Below the pieces are notes generated by a model. It was given only the letters and a program-made list of their open reading frames with translations, did no database searches and was not told where the DNA came from. DNA of 64,000 bases from Mactromeris polynyma (lineage: Eukaryota; Mollusca; Bivalvia; Venerida; Mactridae), in the NCBI GenBank assembly GCA_032209605.1, contig JASFXZ010000035.1, positions 4,159,001-4,223,000 of the forward strand, in the 5' to 3' direction. Below, piece by piece: positions 22,901 through 37,900 of the stretch; position 1 is the stretch's first letter, and each line of letters opens with the position of its first letter. A program made the position numbers and the translations under genes.

Positions 22901-25900
22901 ACATGTTGCATCCGCAATAAAACAAATGTACATACTAGTTGTAACTAATCAATGAGTTGCTAGGATTACCAATGTATTCCTATAAAATATACATATTATG
23001 TAGACATGTGGACAATCTATTTCATACAATCATTTCGGTGTAGCTTCTTAAAGTGTTACGACCATTACATCAATTCTGAATCATAACATACATTTTAGAT
23101 ACCCTACTTACACTCTGTTCCCTGAGATTCGTTAGCATTACTATCACATCAGAGTTCATATGCCATACCATTGTCCAGAATGTATGGAACTCCAAAGTGG
23201 CTTTTGCTGTAGGTCCTGAAACAATTATGAACTCGTATTAAAGCGTATATTAAACAGGCGTGCTTCGATATTGTTCAACTCAGTCTATGATGTTGTTATT
23301 TGTTTTAATTTTAGCTATTTTTGTTCACTGAAATCAAAGTGTTCAGCGTAATCTACCTCCAAGTGTACACTGTCTACTAGATTGTTTATCTTCCAAACTT
23401 GTGAGCATTATGAAGCTCTAAACGGACAATTACCTCGAGTTTATAAGATTTTAAACAAGTGATATATATTATTATTAAGCTGAAATCAGATAATGAAGAG
23501 ACCATCTTAATATAACTTCTAGAGAACAAAGTCAACTAGGTTTTGGTACACCCTAACAAAAGTGAACTATATTGATGAAAAAAATGAATAATGATCACAC
23601 GTTATTTAACATTTAATCATAGTAACTAGTGATAGGTATCTTTTATTACAATGAAACAAATTTCACCCAAAAAGATCAGCCACGAACTGTAACTTGGTAA
23701 CTTGTATGTAGATTGGTTTATAAAATACCCACAGTCATCTTTTTGCCAACTGTTTTAGAACTTACAAAACAGAACATGTATGTTAAGTTATATCAATACA
23801 GAAAACCAATTATAACTTACCCAATGACGCGATGTACATATTGTTCTGTTGGAAACCCTGTAACGATTATTGTGATACATATAAAATAAAATCTCAATAT
23901 TAAGACCACCATTTTTGGACCCCTGGAAAACTGGTCTTTATATTGAGGTTGAATAAAGAGCAAGACAGTGAAAATGTACTTGAAATTAACATTGAATTTC
24001 TTAATTTTGAGGTGGTCTTATTATCTAAGTGGTCTTTAACAACATAATATTGAACATAAATCGGCTCGTCAAAGTATTCTGTTCAAGAATTGTGATGTCC
24101 TATACGAGTAGTAATTAATGTCACTGTTGAACATTGCACAAATAGGGTAAAAACGTGTATGTGTTTGAGAATATTAGCTCAACAATACTCATACTTTTAT
24201 TGGAGGCAATGTTGAGCTCTGAGATACTATAAATACTTACGTCTATAAAACATGCATTCATGAAAAACTTTGGATCACCCTTTATTTTGACTCTGGAGTG
24301 GTCATCTGGAAGACACATACTTTCATGTTACAAATAGTGTACATAGTAGCATTTATTAAGCAATAGTTTTGTCGTTTGTTGAGTGTTATGCATTTTCGTA
24401 TGGGAAAATAACAACGTTGTTGTAGTGAGATATTTGCTCCAGAGATGGCCACTATGATGTGGTTGGACTGCATTAATACACGAATATGACTCACATGCCA
24501 CATGATGAAAATAATAACTTTTACTTAACAATATTATCTGAAAACAAATAGAAGTTTATCTCTTGTATATCAAATTATATTTTTTTACATTTTACGAAGA
24601 GACTGGAAGTTGTCATGCAAAATTACATTGAGTAGCAAATTATACGATGTACTTACAAGGATAAACTCCATTGAATCTGTTTTTAACAACATTCTCTGGT
24701 TTCATTGCATCGTTGTAACTTTGAGTCAGTCCCTTTGGTAGTTGCTATAAAACAGTTACGACGTAACATAACGACTAATAATTACATGAGCAAAACTGTC
24801 AACATGTCAGTAAATACAATAACAACAAGGTTGTTTGTAGGTATGGATGATTCTCGCCGCAATGGTATGAGTGAAAACCTTACACAGAGGAGTAAAAATA
24901 AATTATTGTTCACGGCAAATGATTTTTTCCGCAGAGTGGAACTATATCATTAGACTTAACTGCTCGAATCATAATAACACTATCAGTGGATTTAAAATTA
25001 GTTGAGAATATCGTTGTTGTGTTCCGTTTGTATATAGGTCATTATTTTGTCTTCGTTGGCGGATCACCTTACAATTTGTTTTCAAACGATGTCAAGTAAA
25101 TAAAATCATGCAATACTTGCATGTACTATATACAACAATATATTATTAAAGTATATTTAAACGCAAACTACCAAAAAATGATTTTTTCCGCAGAGTGGAA
25201 CGATATCATTAGACTTAACTGCTCGAATCATAATAACACTATCAGTGGATTTAAAATTAGTTGAGAATATCGTTGTTGTGTTCCGTTTGTATATAGGTCA
25301 TTATTTTGTCTTCGTTGGCGGATCACCTTACAATTTGTTTTCAAACGATGTCAAGTAAATAAAATCATGCAATACTTGCATGTACTATATACAACAATAT
25401 ATTATTAAAGTATATTTAAACGCAAACTACCAAAAAAGTTCAATTTGTCATCATTATGTAAAGTACGTTTGAAAGTTAGAAGTGATTGCCAAAATATGTA
25501 CTCCGCTGAAGCATTTTTGATATTAAATAGACATAATGGATGCGAGTTTTCTCAAGGCATTATGGTAGACTTTCAGACATTAAGTGCTACTATCAGAGAT
25601 GTCTTATACCACAAACTCATGTTTAAAATCTTCTTCTGTCTTCTTCCTGACATACGATTCAAGTCCAGAAACAGTTGCGTTTGTCACATTCTCGTAAACA
25701 GCCTCTCGTCCTACCGGGATATCAATTACAATGTCCTCAGTGTCATCTTCAATTATTTCTTCTTCAAGCTCGGCTGATTCAAGTTCATCATTTGAATATT
25801 TTGGTTTGTTATCAGGGCGCTTTGGCGAAGGGCCTGGAACAATATTCAAGCTGATAGTTTTGAATTCAAATCATACAGAGAGAAGTATAACGAGACTTGC

Positions 25901-28900
25901 TTGTACTTTCGAATACTATTTGTCATCTACTCAACCTAATTATATTTTCAATAGGCTTGGGCGCACTTGGGTGCACTTGGATGCAACATATACATTGAGT
26001 AGCAAATTATACGATGTACTTACAAGGATAAACTCCATTGAATCTGTTTTTAACAACATTCTCTGGTTTCCTTGCATCGTTGTAACTTTGAGTCAGTCCC
26101 TTTGGTAGTTGCTATAAAACAGTTACGATGTTACATAACGACTAATAATTACATGAGCAAAACTGTCAACATGTCAGTAAATACAATAACAACAAGGTTG
26201 TTTGTAGGTATGGATGATTCTGGCCGCAATGGTATGAGTGAAACCTTACACAGAGGAGTAAAAAGAAATTATTGTTCACGGCAAATGATTTTTTCCGCAG
26301 AGTGGAACGATATCAATAGACTTAACTGCTCGAATCATAATAAAACTGTCAGTGGATTTAAAATTAGTTGAGTATATCGTTGTTGTGTTCCGTTTGTATA
26401 TAGGTCATTATTTTGTCTTCGTTGGCGGATCACCTTACAATTTGTTTTCAAACGATGTCAAGTTAATAGAATCATACAATATATGCATGTACTATATACA
26501 ACAATATATTATTAAAGTACATTTATACGCAAACTACCAAAAAAGTTCAATTTGTAATCATTATGTAAAGTACGTTTGAAAGAAAGAAGTGATTGCCAAA
26601 ATATGTACTCCGCTCATGCATTTTTGATATTAAATAGACATAATGGATGCGAGTTTTCTCCAGGCATTATGGTAGACTTTCAGACATTAAGTGCTACTAT
26701 CAGATATGTCTTATACCGCAAACTCATGTTTAAAATCTTCTTCTGTCTTCTTCCTGACATACGATTCAAGTCCAGAAACAGTTGCGTTTGTCACATTCTC
26801 ATAAACAGCCTCTCGTCCTACCGGGATATCAATTACAATGTCCTCTGTGTCATCTACAATCATTTCTTCTTCAAGCTCGGCTGATTCAAGTTCATCATTT
26901 GAATATATTGGTTTGTTATCAGGGCGCTTTGGCGAAGGGCCTGGAACCATATTCAAGCTTACAGTTTTGAATTCAAATCATACAGAGAGAAGTATAACGA
27001 GACGTGCTTGTACTTGCGAATACTATTTGTCATCTACTCAACCTAATTATATTTTCAGTAGACTTGGGCGCACCACAGACATGTTTATTTAACAGAAAGG
27101 GGATATGAATGGTGCGTTTATAAAGCAGTCCCAGATTACAGCTTAATGCATTCATTCACATAACACAAATTAGTTGGGAGTCCATCAGGACAAAAGTCGC
27201 TTATTTCTCATGGTCCATGGCATTTTTTAGTAGAAATGTTTCAATACCATATTCATGTTGCCCAATACTAGTTGTCTATGGTTCTGAACCATGCCACGCG
27301 CAAAACCCTCTGTGAAGGTCAGAATAGATGTCAAAGGTCAATTAAGTGCATTTTTCATACATGTACTTGAAATTGCACTATATCTTGGTCAGTTTTACAG
27401 AGAGCATAATCAATATGGTATCAAAATGAAGCTAAGGGATTGGTCTTTTATTTTCACTTACTTCATGCAAATTTAGTATTTTGCAATCTCCTGAATATTA
27501 ATGAGAATGTCGGAAAACGGTAATTTTCGTTAAGAATGCATGTGTATGGACGGCAGATTTATTCCATATCTTTGTAATTTCTGCTTTTGAAGAACCAAGT
27601 GGTGCCGATTTCAAGGTAAGACATAAAATTATTGATATATATTTATATACCTGTATATGTAATTAAATTGTAATTAAACGTCAGTTAATTAGTGAGTGAC
27701 GTGGTTGGCGATTAAGGTTATGGCTTTCGGGATTGGTCAGTATTCCCGAAATACAGTAAGAAAGATACTGATAATAGCCGCGCACGAAGGAATAATCAGT
27801 TGGTTTCGGGAGCTCAGAGGCTACAGTCAGGTTAACATCTTAGACTGTTTTAAGCTCGGAAATTATTAATATAATTGTAGACAATCGCTAGAAAAGTTAA
27901 CTATAAGATTATCACTGGACTTATGTGAATTTATCATAAACTATGTTACAATAGAATAAAAGGTGTGCACTCCCAGTGGACTTGTTGTTTATCGTTCTTA
28001 AGAACAATAATACAAAATATTACCTACGACCATTCCGGTACCTTCTACTCTCAACTAAGGATATCAACGGAATATCCCAACGTAGAAATGAGTAGGTTAT
28101 ATCTGGTGGAGAATCCGAAGGATTTAGAAGACATGATGTAAATTATGGAACAGTTATGTCGAAATATAATTTAAGAAGTCAGGACGATCAGACAGGATTT
28201 TTAACCCCTCCGAAATCGGCAAAATCACCAACTAAACGGCTAAAGGAACTGGTAGCAGAATCGAAGAGAAAACACAAGGAACTACGTAAGCAATTTTATT
28301 CATCATTAGAGCAGACCGAATCATTGACAATTGGGTTAAATTCAACAAATAAAAGTGAGATAAATTAATTGAGCCCGCCGGGGTACGACGATGTAGAGGT
28401 TAAGAAAGTCAATAGAAGTGCGGCATACGGGAGTCCAGCTACACAGAATCCTATAGACGAAGACCAAATTCAATCCAGAGAACAAAGATTACCATACCAG
28501 GGACAAATACGGCAAAGACTTTATCCAATAATAAACAGTGATCCAGAACAATCGGGAACAGAAGAAGATTTAATTGACAATAAAAACTCTAGTTTTAATA
28601 CAAATTTGTTATTAGAAGAGGAACCAATCAAGAACAAAGTGTATCCAAGTGACAGTAACATTCCTTATTTTCAACCGAAAATTGACGGAAGATCAAGTAC
28701 AGCATTGGAACAGGGTAACATGTTTCTAATTTTCGTATGATAAAATTGTCACCATTTACTGGTAAGGATTTTGAAAGTTTCTCAGCTTTTCTAACAAAAT
28801 TTAATAAATTTTGTGCTTTAAACAATATAACAGAAGATCAAAAATGTGATGTCATAATTTTTTACTTAACAGATACGGCGGCAATTTATTATGATAATTT

Positions 28901-31900
28901 GTCGGAAAATGTTAAATCAAATTTTTCGGAGGTTTCACAAGCTTTAGCGAACAAATTCCAGTCTAAAGATTTAGACTATAATTTGATCGCCATTAAACAG
29001 AAACCAGATGAAACAAGTGAAAATTACATGTCAAGGGCATTAAAAATTGCTACTGACCTTCAGATAGATGAAAGAATTTTAATCAGTCTGATTGTACATG
29101 GTTTAAGAGATGAGATCAGAAAACAGGTTTTACTGAGAGAACCCAAATCCTTGCCAGAACTAAGCAAATTTGTTAAATTATGTGAGGCTACCAATTTGTT
29201 ATCTGTTAACACATTACAGACGAAGTTCGATGATTTATTGGGAGAATGGAGAAGTATGAAAGTAGACATGATAACTAATCAGGTGAACCATGTACAAGCG
29301 GAACAACATTCCAAAAAATATGATAATTGGGCAGATGGCTATCAGATGGATCGCCGAAATTTTGGGCCTGATAGACTTATGAATCATTATCAGCAACAAA
29401 GATTGCCTAGTTATAACAGGTTTGCTTACCGTAAACCAAAGGTTGTAAAGCAGTACACGGTTAACCCGCAATTAACTGCTAGGCAACAGGAATGTCAGAA
29501 GTGTGGCTATGATCGTTGTGGTATGGGGAGAAATTGTAGAGCATATGGGAAGAGTTGTAATTTTTGTGGAATTACATGTCACTTCAGGTCACAATGTTAT
29601 AAGGTTAAACAATGATGGGGGAGTACCAACACATGTTTAAAAAATAGACAACCAGTATTACAGAAACAAAAAGCTAAATCTATTACTTGCATAACAAAGA
29701 TTAATGAAAACTTAGTATCAATGCAATTTGGCAATAGAAGCACTTCTGGTCAAATAGATACAGGAAGTTCTATTTCTTGAATACAATATCAATTCTGGAA
29801 AACTACAAAATTAGCTAACCGTACGCTTAAACCTACTTCAGTGAGGTTTAAAACAGCATTAAATGGCAGTCCTAATGATATTAGGGGTGTTATCAATTGT
29901 CCTATAACAATAGGAGATAGGGTATTTAATCATGAATTTTATGTCATAGATAATTTACTGAAACCTGTAATTTTAGGGATTGATTTTTTCCATCAATACA
30001 AGGTTTTCATAAATTTTAAAACAAAGACGCTGGAAATAAATAGATGTGAAATTGCTTCAATAGAACCGCAATGGAACCGCTCGTTACGTACAAACAAAGC
30101 TATTAAATTACGCCCAACGCCATAAGAAAAATACCTGTTGTTGTTAATAGCAAAAGGTTATCAAATAGTTTTATTTTGGAATCTAAATGTGACATGGTTT
30201 GCAATATGGTATGCCGTAGAAATCAAGGAATAAATGTTATTCTGGTACCATTTCACATCTTTACAAATGATATGAGATTTATTCCAAAAAATGAATTATT
30301 GCAAATATTGAAAATATAGAGGTCAACGGAAATTCAATTTATGAATTTGATACGGTTAAACTGTCGGAATTATCAACTTCAGAACAACCATTGAAATTCA
30401 ATGTTGCAGAAGAATTTAAATCCAATACAGAGTTGTTAAATGTTTTGAATCATTATAGAGATGTGTTTAGTAAGAAAAGCAAAGATATTGGCAGAGTGGA
30501 AAATTTGGAATGTACTATAGATTTAATACCAAATGCATTACCAATTCGATCAAGGCCGTATCCTATTAGCCGAATATCAGAACAATTCAGGAAGAGGAAA
30601 TAAACAAATTAATAAACACAGGCGTTATAAGACCTTCTACGTCGGTGTTCAGTAGCCCTGTCCTGTTTGTAAAGAAAAAGAAAATAAATGAATCAGACAA
30701 ACAAGAATATAGGATGGTAATATATTATAGACATTTAAATAAAATTGCAAAACGCATGTATTTTCAATTACCCAAACTGGATGATATAAAGGATTTAATT
30801 GCAGAAAATCGTCCAAAATTGTTCAGTAAATTGAACATTAAAAGTGCATTTTTAACACTGCCGTTGTGAGAAGACTCGAAGCCGTATACAGCTTTTTGTT
30901 TAAATAATGGGAGAAGCTTATGAGTATAATACACTTCCATTCGGCTATGTAAATTCACCGGCATACTGGTCTATTTATTTGAACAAATTATTAAAGCCAA
31001 TTTTATACAAATTTGCAATAAATTACATGGATGATATATTGATATTCTCCAATTCAATAGAGGAACATATTGAGCATCTCGGTGAAATATTTGAAATATT
31101 AAAAGGTGCTAACTTGAGGTTACAATTGCCAAAATGCGAATTTGCTCAAAACAAAATATCATTCTTGGGTATGGTTTTTGAACGGGATACATTACAAATT
31201 GATCCAAAGAAATTAGAAGTCATTAAGAACTTTCCACGACCTAACAATCAGAGGTCATTGAAAGGATTTCTAGGAATGACTTCATTTTTGCGCAGATTTA
31301 TTAAGGATTATTCTCGCATAACATTTCCATTGAACACGTTGTTGAAAAAAGATACGTTATATAAATGGACAAATGAACATCAGAAAAGTTTTGATCAACT
31401 CAAACAAGCTCTTATTTCTGAACCAATTTTGAAGTTACCGCAATTCAACAAACCTTTTATGTTAAACACAGATGCTAGTTCCATATCGGTAGGTTATATT
31501 CTTGGTCAATCCAATGATGCAGGGAAATTAATGTCAGTTATTGAATATGGGGGACGCACTTTACGCCCGACTGAGACACGGTATATACGCTTTGAAACAA
31601 TGTAGAAATTATGTCATAAACGTACCTGTTACAATATATACTGATAACAAGGCGTTAACATATTTACATACTGCCAAACATAACGATAATCGTTTATACA
31701 AATGGGCCATTGAGCTTGAAAGTTTCGATTATAAAATTGAGTATAGAAAAGGCAGCTTAAATCCAAGTGACTATTTAAGTAGGATTAAACATGATAAGTC
31801 AGACTTGAAACAGGCAACAGTTGATGATATATTAGGAGAGTGTCAAAACCTTTACACAGAGCAGGAAAATGTCAATGTTGTGACAAGAGCACAAACTAGA

Positions 31901-34900
31901 CAAACTAAGAAAGTTACAGAGACAGATAACAATACAGTTATAAACACTCCTGTCTTAGATAATAAGGGACAAACAAGTAAAAATATTCCAATGAATGCAA
32001 ATAATGATAAGTTCGATGAAGTACCGTCGAATATAGGAGAATTACAAACACAATGTAATGATTTTAAAGATATAGTTGCATATTTAGAAAGTGGTGTCTT
32101 GCCTAAGGAATCAAACAAAAAGAAAAGTATTCCATATTCAAGTATGCAATATGAAATAATAGATGGTATTTTATACCATTTTTATGAATCCCGTGGTAAG
32201 AAGGTTGATAAAGAACAGAGACGGTTAAAACAAATAGCTCTTCCAAAAGTTCTAAGTAATGACATTATAAATTCGTTTCATACAAACTTAGGACATTTTT
32301 CAACAGACAAGTTATTCTGGACCTTACGTGAATTCTATTATTTTCCTAGAATGTATCAGGAAATTAAGGATTATGTTATTTCGTGTCCAACTTGTCAAAC
32401 AAATAAAAGAGATTACAGTTATAAACCTGTACCGTTAGAGTCAATGGATGTAGCGAATAAACCATTTGAGGTATTGCATATATATATTGTAACGGTTGGA
32501 AAGGAAAGTATGGGGTACAAACATGTTTTGAGTGTTATTTGTGCATTTTCAAAATACGTACTATTCTTTCCGTTAAAATCTCAAAATAGTGTGGAAGTAG
32601 CGGAAAAGTTATATCACTCGGTGATATGTGTTTTTGGACCACCAAAAACATTCGTGTCAGACCGCGGCATGACCTTTCTTAGTGGGGTAATGGATAAATT
32701 ATATCAGGCATTTAATATTAAGCGTTGTAGAACGTCTTCTTATCATCCAATGTCTATTGGTATGGTTGAGAGAATCCACAGTACCCTTTTTACAGTTTTA
32801 CGCACTATGTTGAAAAATGAAAGTGATTGGCCAACCAAAGTATCCTCTGTGCAATTAGCATATAATTCGACAGTATGTCCTGATTCGACTCAGTACACTC
32901 CTTACTATATACTATTTGGAAGACATGCAAATCAGCCAGTAGATCATTTACCTGCTGAACCGCAAACAAAAACAAAACCGGAATATTATGTCAAGGAATT
33001 ATCAGAAAGATTGCGTATTATGTGGGACATAATAAAAGAGAATTTAGAGAAAAATAAAATGCGAATGAAAAAACAATATGATAAGAAAGCTGATGATAGA
33101 CACTTTAAACTGGGAGATATTGTTTTATTAAAACAAGACAAAATCCCTGCTAATGCTTACAGGAAATTATATCGCAAATTTTCAAACAATCAGTACTATG
33201 TAACTAAAGTTCTTCCTAAAAATAACAATGTTCTAAGAGATATACAAACCAATAAAGAAATAAAAGCACCTGTTAATATCAATAGAATGAGGAGATTTTA
33301 TGATCTTAGAGATTATAGGGAGGAACAAATGGCCAAATGGGGGAAACGTTAACGACCCATTAACCGTTAACGACCCATTAACCGTTAACGACCCATTGAC
33401 CGTTAACGACCCATTAACAGACAGTAGCAAGAAAGATAATGATCAGAAGGTAAACAATAACAATCGTGAACTTAGTTCGCACGGCAACCCGGTCACAAGA
33501 AATAACCATAAAAAGGGAGGTAATCAAGAACATCTATCAAACCAAAGGAAAAAGACTTGGTATAATGCACAGAAGATTTTAAAAACAAAAAGTGAAAATA
33601 ATACCAAGATGTATCTGATAAAATGGTCCAATAAACGCTATAAAAATTATTGGATACAAGAAAAAGACGTTAGTCAAGCATAAATCAGACAATTTTTTAT
33701 CGGTAAATCATTAAGAAAGTGATAATACCAGGTTAAATAAAATAATTATATCGCAATAGAATGTTTTACGTGGTCACACCAATACACTTACAAAAGGGTA
33801 TAATAATATGGCACAGGTATTTAGCCAGTGTGAGGAAGGATTGTCAAGTTTTATGAGTCATGTTAATGAAGAATTGGATAATTTGGATAATTGTGTATTG
33901 ATTGAGCAAGAGATAACTTAAACAATGGTAGAGGAATTAAGGAAAAAATCATAAAGTACAAATAGCTACGGAAAGAGTGTATTGCGGTGTACCGGAAAGT
34001 TTGCTATGTACAGTGTGCGTACACTTTAACAATTTGTTAAGAGGAATTCAAATGCTGAATTCAGGCAAACTGTTAGCATAAACATGACTATAGTACGTAA
34101 AAGGGAGGTTAAGATTCTAGAAATTAACCATTTCCCAATTCCTTTAAACAATGATTTTAACAATACAGATGCATATGCTTGTTCAAAATATCGACAGGTA
34201 TTTTATAATGAACAATCAAGATTAATCATTTGCAGTCGCAGACGATCATTTTTGAAGGAATGCGTACATTATGCAACTTTTATGTTATGTTATAGAGAGG
34301 TGGTATTTAATAAAGAAGATAAAGATAGTTGTATAATGGAATTGTTCAGATATGAAAATGTTACAAAGGTAAATGAGTTATGTAACCACAAAATGGTTCG
34401 AGGTATTTTAGAACCCGAATTGAGAAGACTAAACGATTAAACAGTATTAGCGATAAAGCAAACAAGTATGAGAATGGAATCCATAGGACAAAATACTACA
34501 ATGATTTCAGATTGTAAATTTTGCGTTCTTTATGTTCCTTGTGGCTGTAGAATTACTATAGAAAGACACATTACGGACAGACATTTTTCAAAATGTGAAT
34601 TAAAATCAAATTTCACGGAAGATGTGGTGCATCCGATTAATATGCAATATTTGAGAGATTGTTCAATGACTCAGTCGTAAAATGAATTGATTGAAAAGTA
34701 TACTGAAGTTCATCCAAGTGATATTAAATTATCTCCATATCAGCTGTTTGAACATACTAGAGGGCAATCCAAAAATAAAAGTAAACGTGGGGAGGTTTCA
34801 TTGTAACATTTAGAGGAAAAAGCTAAAAAGCATACTAAGGTATACAAACTTGGCTGAATCAATGGTGGACGATAATTTTGGTTTAAACTGTAGTATTTAC

Positions 34901-37900
34901 AAAATAGTTACCATATATGGGGTTATTATGACAATCATTAGTTCAATTGTATGCTAATGGGGACAATAATGCTAGGTTAAGGAAAAACAAAATAGCATGT
35001 GTTGGTACGGGAAAGAATACGGGGTCAGTTAAAAAGAAATTTAATGAGCAGTTATGCCAGTGGGTGAAAGTTGAATATTGTATTTTTCATTATGTATAGT
35101 TAGAAATGTTTAATTGTTACATGGAATTTTCAATATATCAATTGTTGATGTAGTTATGAGTGTGTGGTTTTTGAAATATTATGATATGTCATAATATAAT
35201 TTATGATCGTTTTTAGAGTTATGCTGGCTATACATCAGAACTCAGAATTATATTGTTAGTTATTACTGGTTGCAGTTAAAAAAGAAGAAGAATGAATTGT
35301 GTATTTTCAATATTATATAATATGAAAGCATGTGTGTTTATTATGTAAAAAATAGATTTAATATAATGTAAAATTGATTATATTACATGACATTTATTGA
35401 TGTTAATGGTATGCCCCACAATTATAGTGTGTTATAATATGATACATATGTTACATAGAATCGTGTATTTGAAATTTGTATATTATTAATATGTAATATG
35501 GATGCCCTATATTTTAGAGGCATCCTAGCTGTAAATATTATTAAAATTAGTATAATTAAGAAAACACAATCGTAGTATCGAAAGAGTGCGATTTATAACT
35601 TGAATATCTAATCAACCAAAAGGTATGCTAGGCGATTGGCTGAGTATGGTGGGTATTTTAAGGCATTATTTGCATTTACAAATACATCTTATTTAACGGT
35701 AGACAAAGACTTGATTACCTCGTTTGTACACTTAAACAAATATTCAAACAGGAAGGCTATTTTCCTTATTAAAACTTTCTTTCAAACATTCAACGAATTT
35801 GACGATACATTCATATACTGAAACGAAAAAGAAAGTGTGCACTTGGTTAGAGGGAATTTTTTCTACTTATAGAAGCAAAATATTGGCAAATTTGGTATCA
35901 AAATGTGCAAAGATGTATTGGCAACACGATGTTTTACTTTTAAGTGAAATTTGATAATTATCAGAACATTGTTTTACATGTGAATAACGTAGGGGTGAAA
36001 AGTAAAAGTTGCAGATTTGTAATGTTTTGTAACTGCTTTTTTGCCTTCGGATATGTGTCAAGTTACGTGACAATTAATCAGTATCTGTTGTGGCCTCCTC
36101 GTCTACGGATCAACGCAAGTATTCTAGATCGCATGTACCTGACGTAAGGTCTTATGACGTCGGCGGGAATGGCGTTCCATTCATGAACTAAGGCTGCACA
36201 CAAGTCATTGATATTGTTGATAACATGGTTTTTCCTTGCCCTCCGACCAAGCAAATCCCATAAATGTTCAATGGGATTCATGTCCGGAGAGCAAGCCGGC
36301 CAAGGTAAGACGTTAACGTTATTTCTAGCGAGATAATTCCTGGTAAGTATAGCAGTATGTGGCCTTGCGTTATCATGCATTAAACAACCAAGGTTATGTT
36401 GTAGGAAAGGAATAACAACTGGGCGTAAAACTTGGTCAACATAACCTTGGGCATTTAAATTACCATGAATAACAACAAGGTCTGTTTTCCTACCGCCCAT
36501 AATACCTCCCCAGACCATTACACTACCCCCTCCAAAATGAGCTCGCTCTTATAAACAGTTCTGGTCAAAACGTTCCCCTTTACGTCTAAATACCCGAACT
36601 CTACCGTCAGCAGTGCTAAGGTTAAATCGCGACTCATCAATAAAGAGCACCCTAGACCACATGGCACGGTTCCAACGGAGATGACGGCGGGCCCAGACCA
36701 GTCTGAGAGCACGATGTCTGTTATTAAGGATCTGGCCTACATAAGGCCTCATAGCCCTTAACGGGTTTGCATTGGCCCGCAGTCGGTTTAGAACCGTATC
36801 CCTGCATACGTCAAGCTCTCGCACAGTGCTTGTAGCGGTTTTGAACCGATGACGTAATTGCGTCAACGTCATATGTCTATCCTGACGTGCCGTTGTCACC
36901 TTCGGTCTACCGGATCGTGGACGATCTCTAACGCTTCCATTCTGATGGTAACGTCGTCGGAGTTTTATTATGGTATTTCTATGGCAGTTAAACTGCCTAG
37001 CGACGTCAGCAACGCTGACGCCGGCTGCGAGTTGCAGAAGTGCCTGAATTCGTTCGTTTTCTTGAAGCCGTGGCATCTTGTTTACGAGTGAAATTAAAAA
37101 GTGAACTGTGATTTATATTGCATAACAAGTAAAGATTTCGGTCAGGGTCAACCTGTACCTGTACACACGTTGCACGGGTAGCACGAGCGAAAAGTTGCAT
37201 AATAACCTGCTGTCAATTTGAAAGCCGTCTATGCGCTTAAATATAGGGTAAATGGGTGCAATGTGTAAAGGGTTATTTTCTTTACTCATGATGATAAATC
37301 CGTATATCTAAACTTTGTAACAAAAAAGTTATGCCCAATATAAAAGTGCACACTTTCTTTTTCGTGTTAGTATAGATTTGGAAGACGGACTTGTACAAAG
37401 TATGTTAGAAAAAATTCCAATAGATTTCTTAATTAATGTTGTGGTTTATTTTCAAATCATAATTTTGGAAGACCAATTTAAATGGTTCATGGCAAATACC
37501 AATAACGATGGTCAAAAATTGGCCATACTTAAAGGTTTCCATATTCATTACGAAGGGACTGACTATTTCGAAAGTTTGTCTCAATTATTTCAACAACATG
37601 TCAAATTACCAAATAATCTGAGAAAGGAGCCAAATGAATATTTTATTCAGATTAACATTCAACAATTTGAAAGAATCATTAAGGGATATCAAAAATATAT
37701 AACATTTCGAGACAGTTTGGTAAAGCAAAAATGTGCTATATGTAAACAATCAAAACAATTCACTTATTATAATTTGGGGAAGTATTTCAAAATTACGTAT
37801 TGCTGCAGTTCCATTGTACATGAAAAGTGTTTTGAAAATAGTGTCAAAGAAGGTAGTCAATGTTCAATTTGTGAAGATAATCCTTTTTGTCATAAAATAA

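Larger units (their letters stand above)
24625..27070. repeat. tandem duplication containing the phosphatase exon pair
   Basis: Two direct copies run 24625-25960 and 25992-27070. The offset is 1367 bp on the exon 24744 side and 1107 bp on the exon 25833 side; the 260 bp difference is an extra internal repeat in the first copy. Intron and exon sequence are both nearly identical, so the duplication is recent. Confidence 0.85.

Noticed and set aside
35867..36147. Small frames at the left end of the Tc1/mariner element
   Set aside because: Terminal, non-coding part of the transposon; no motif.
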